A DNA stretch of 33,460 nt from Bacteroidales bacterium (GTDB lineage Bacteria; Bacteroidota; Bacteroidia; Bacteroidales; UBA12077). The DNA lies in the NCBI GenBank assembly GCA_030668615.1, contig DAOUTQ010000017.1:1-33460 (forward strand), in the 5' to 3' direction. The notes below the pieces were generated by a model. It saw only the letters and a program-made list of their open reading frames with translations, made no database searches and was not told the origin of the DNA. Positions within the stretch are counted from its first letter, which is position 1. Each line of letters starts with the position of its first letter. This document shows, piece after piece, positions 33,193 to 33,460 of this stretch. A program made the translations under genes and the position numbers.

Positions 33193-33460
33193 ATGGAAGA
33201 AATTTATGATGTAATTATATTAGGAGCAGGGCCTGCAGGATTATCTGCAGGCATTTATGCTTCAAGGGCAAAGCTAAAAACTTTACTCCTTAACGAAGGT
33301 ACGGTTGGTGGTCAGGTAATACTTACGCACGAAATAGCTAATTATCCAGGTGTTGAAAAAACAAATGGTTTTCAGCTTATTAATACCATGAAAAAACAGG
33401 CAAAAGAGTTTGGATGTACTATTAAAGCAAACTTAAATATTACTGGCATTAACTTGTCAA
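33193..33460 (+). CDS. trxB: Thioredoxin-disulfide reductase, N-terminal part (runs off window)
   Basis: From the ATG at 33193 the frame stays open to the window end, giving 89 residues of a protein normally about 310 long. It begins YDVIILGAGPAGLSAGIYAS, the FAD-binding GxGxxG Rossmann motif, and continues with LLLNEGTVGGQV, IANYPGVEKTNGFQL and MKKQAKEFGC, all typical of TrxB. The NADPH domain and the redox CATC-type motif lie outside. The enzyme passes electrons from NADPH to thioredoxin; the adjacent thioredoxin-like gene is a likely partner. The ferredoxin/flavodoxin-type relatives of TrxB cannot be excluded without the rest. Confidence 0.9.
   Translation, partial: MEEIYDVIILGAGPAGLSAGIYASRAKLKTLLLNEGTVGGQVILTHEIANYPGVEKTNGFQLINTMKKQAKEFGCTIKANLNITGINLS

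Noticed and set aside
1-33460. tRNA, rRNA, CRISPR arrays, transposases or phage genes
   Set aside because: None was recognised on reading both strands; an automated RNA search was not possible here.

Overview
The window looks like a chromosomal segment of an AT-rich member of the Bacteroidota. The signs are a C-terminal type IX secretion sorting domain (gene 7217-8344), a promoter of the TTTG-N19-TAnnTTTG type in front of asnA, no clear Shine-Dalgarno sequences, lipoproteins, and families typical of the phylum (tricorn-like S41 protease, large FtsX/MacB-like permeases without a fused ATPase, sigma-54 two-component systems). Species is not determined; a marine Bacteroidales-type organism is a guess.

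Left part (1-5,713): the N-terminal two thirds of a tricorn-type protease on the minus strand; a small TraR/DksA-type zinc-finger protein; a small membrane protein; a decayed copy of the TraR/DksA gene; a hybrid sensor kinase whose first PAS domain appears cut at the 5' end; and a DsrE-like lipoprotein. Middle part (5,714-11,200): aspartate-ammonia ligase (asnA) behind what reads as two tandem transcription attenuators. Each has a very Asn-rich leader peptide (7 Asn of 24 and 6 Asn of 20), an intrinsic terminator, and an antiterminator pairing between the end of the leader ORF and the 5' arm of the terminator. Then on the minus strand come an SGNH-like secreted protein with a T9SS tail, a compact operon of small exported or membrane proteins including a possible 29-residue gene, and a zinc metallopeptidase lipoprotein.

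Right part (11,274-32,641): a module of about 5.3 kb occurs three times head to tail. Each module has a minus-strand pair (NtrC-type sigma-54 activator followed by an NtrB-like membrane histidine kinase) divergent from a plus-strand permease of about 800 residues. A fourth permease and a frameshifted fifth follow without regulators. Four of the five permeases carry sigma-54-like -24/-12 sites (GG-N10-GA or GG). The three activator-permease intergenic regions also carry short direct repeats spaced 20-22 bp, plausible activator sites, and a perfect 50-nt palindrome lies upstream of the fourth. The simplest reading is that each kinase-activator pair senses envelope stress or a toxic compound and switches on its divergent permease. 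No ABC ATPase is encoded here, so the permeases must share one encoded elsewhere or work differently.

Right end (32,642-33,460): a thioredoxin-fold protein with an unusual cysteine pattern, followed by the start of thioredoxin-disulfide reductase (trxB), cut by the window edge. No rRNA, tRNA, CRISPR array or insertion sequence was recognised.
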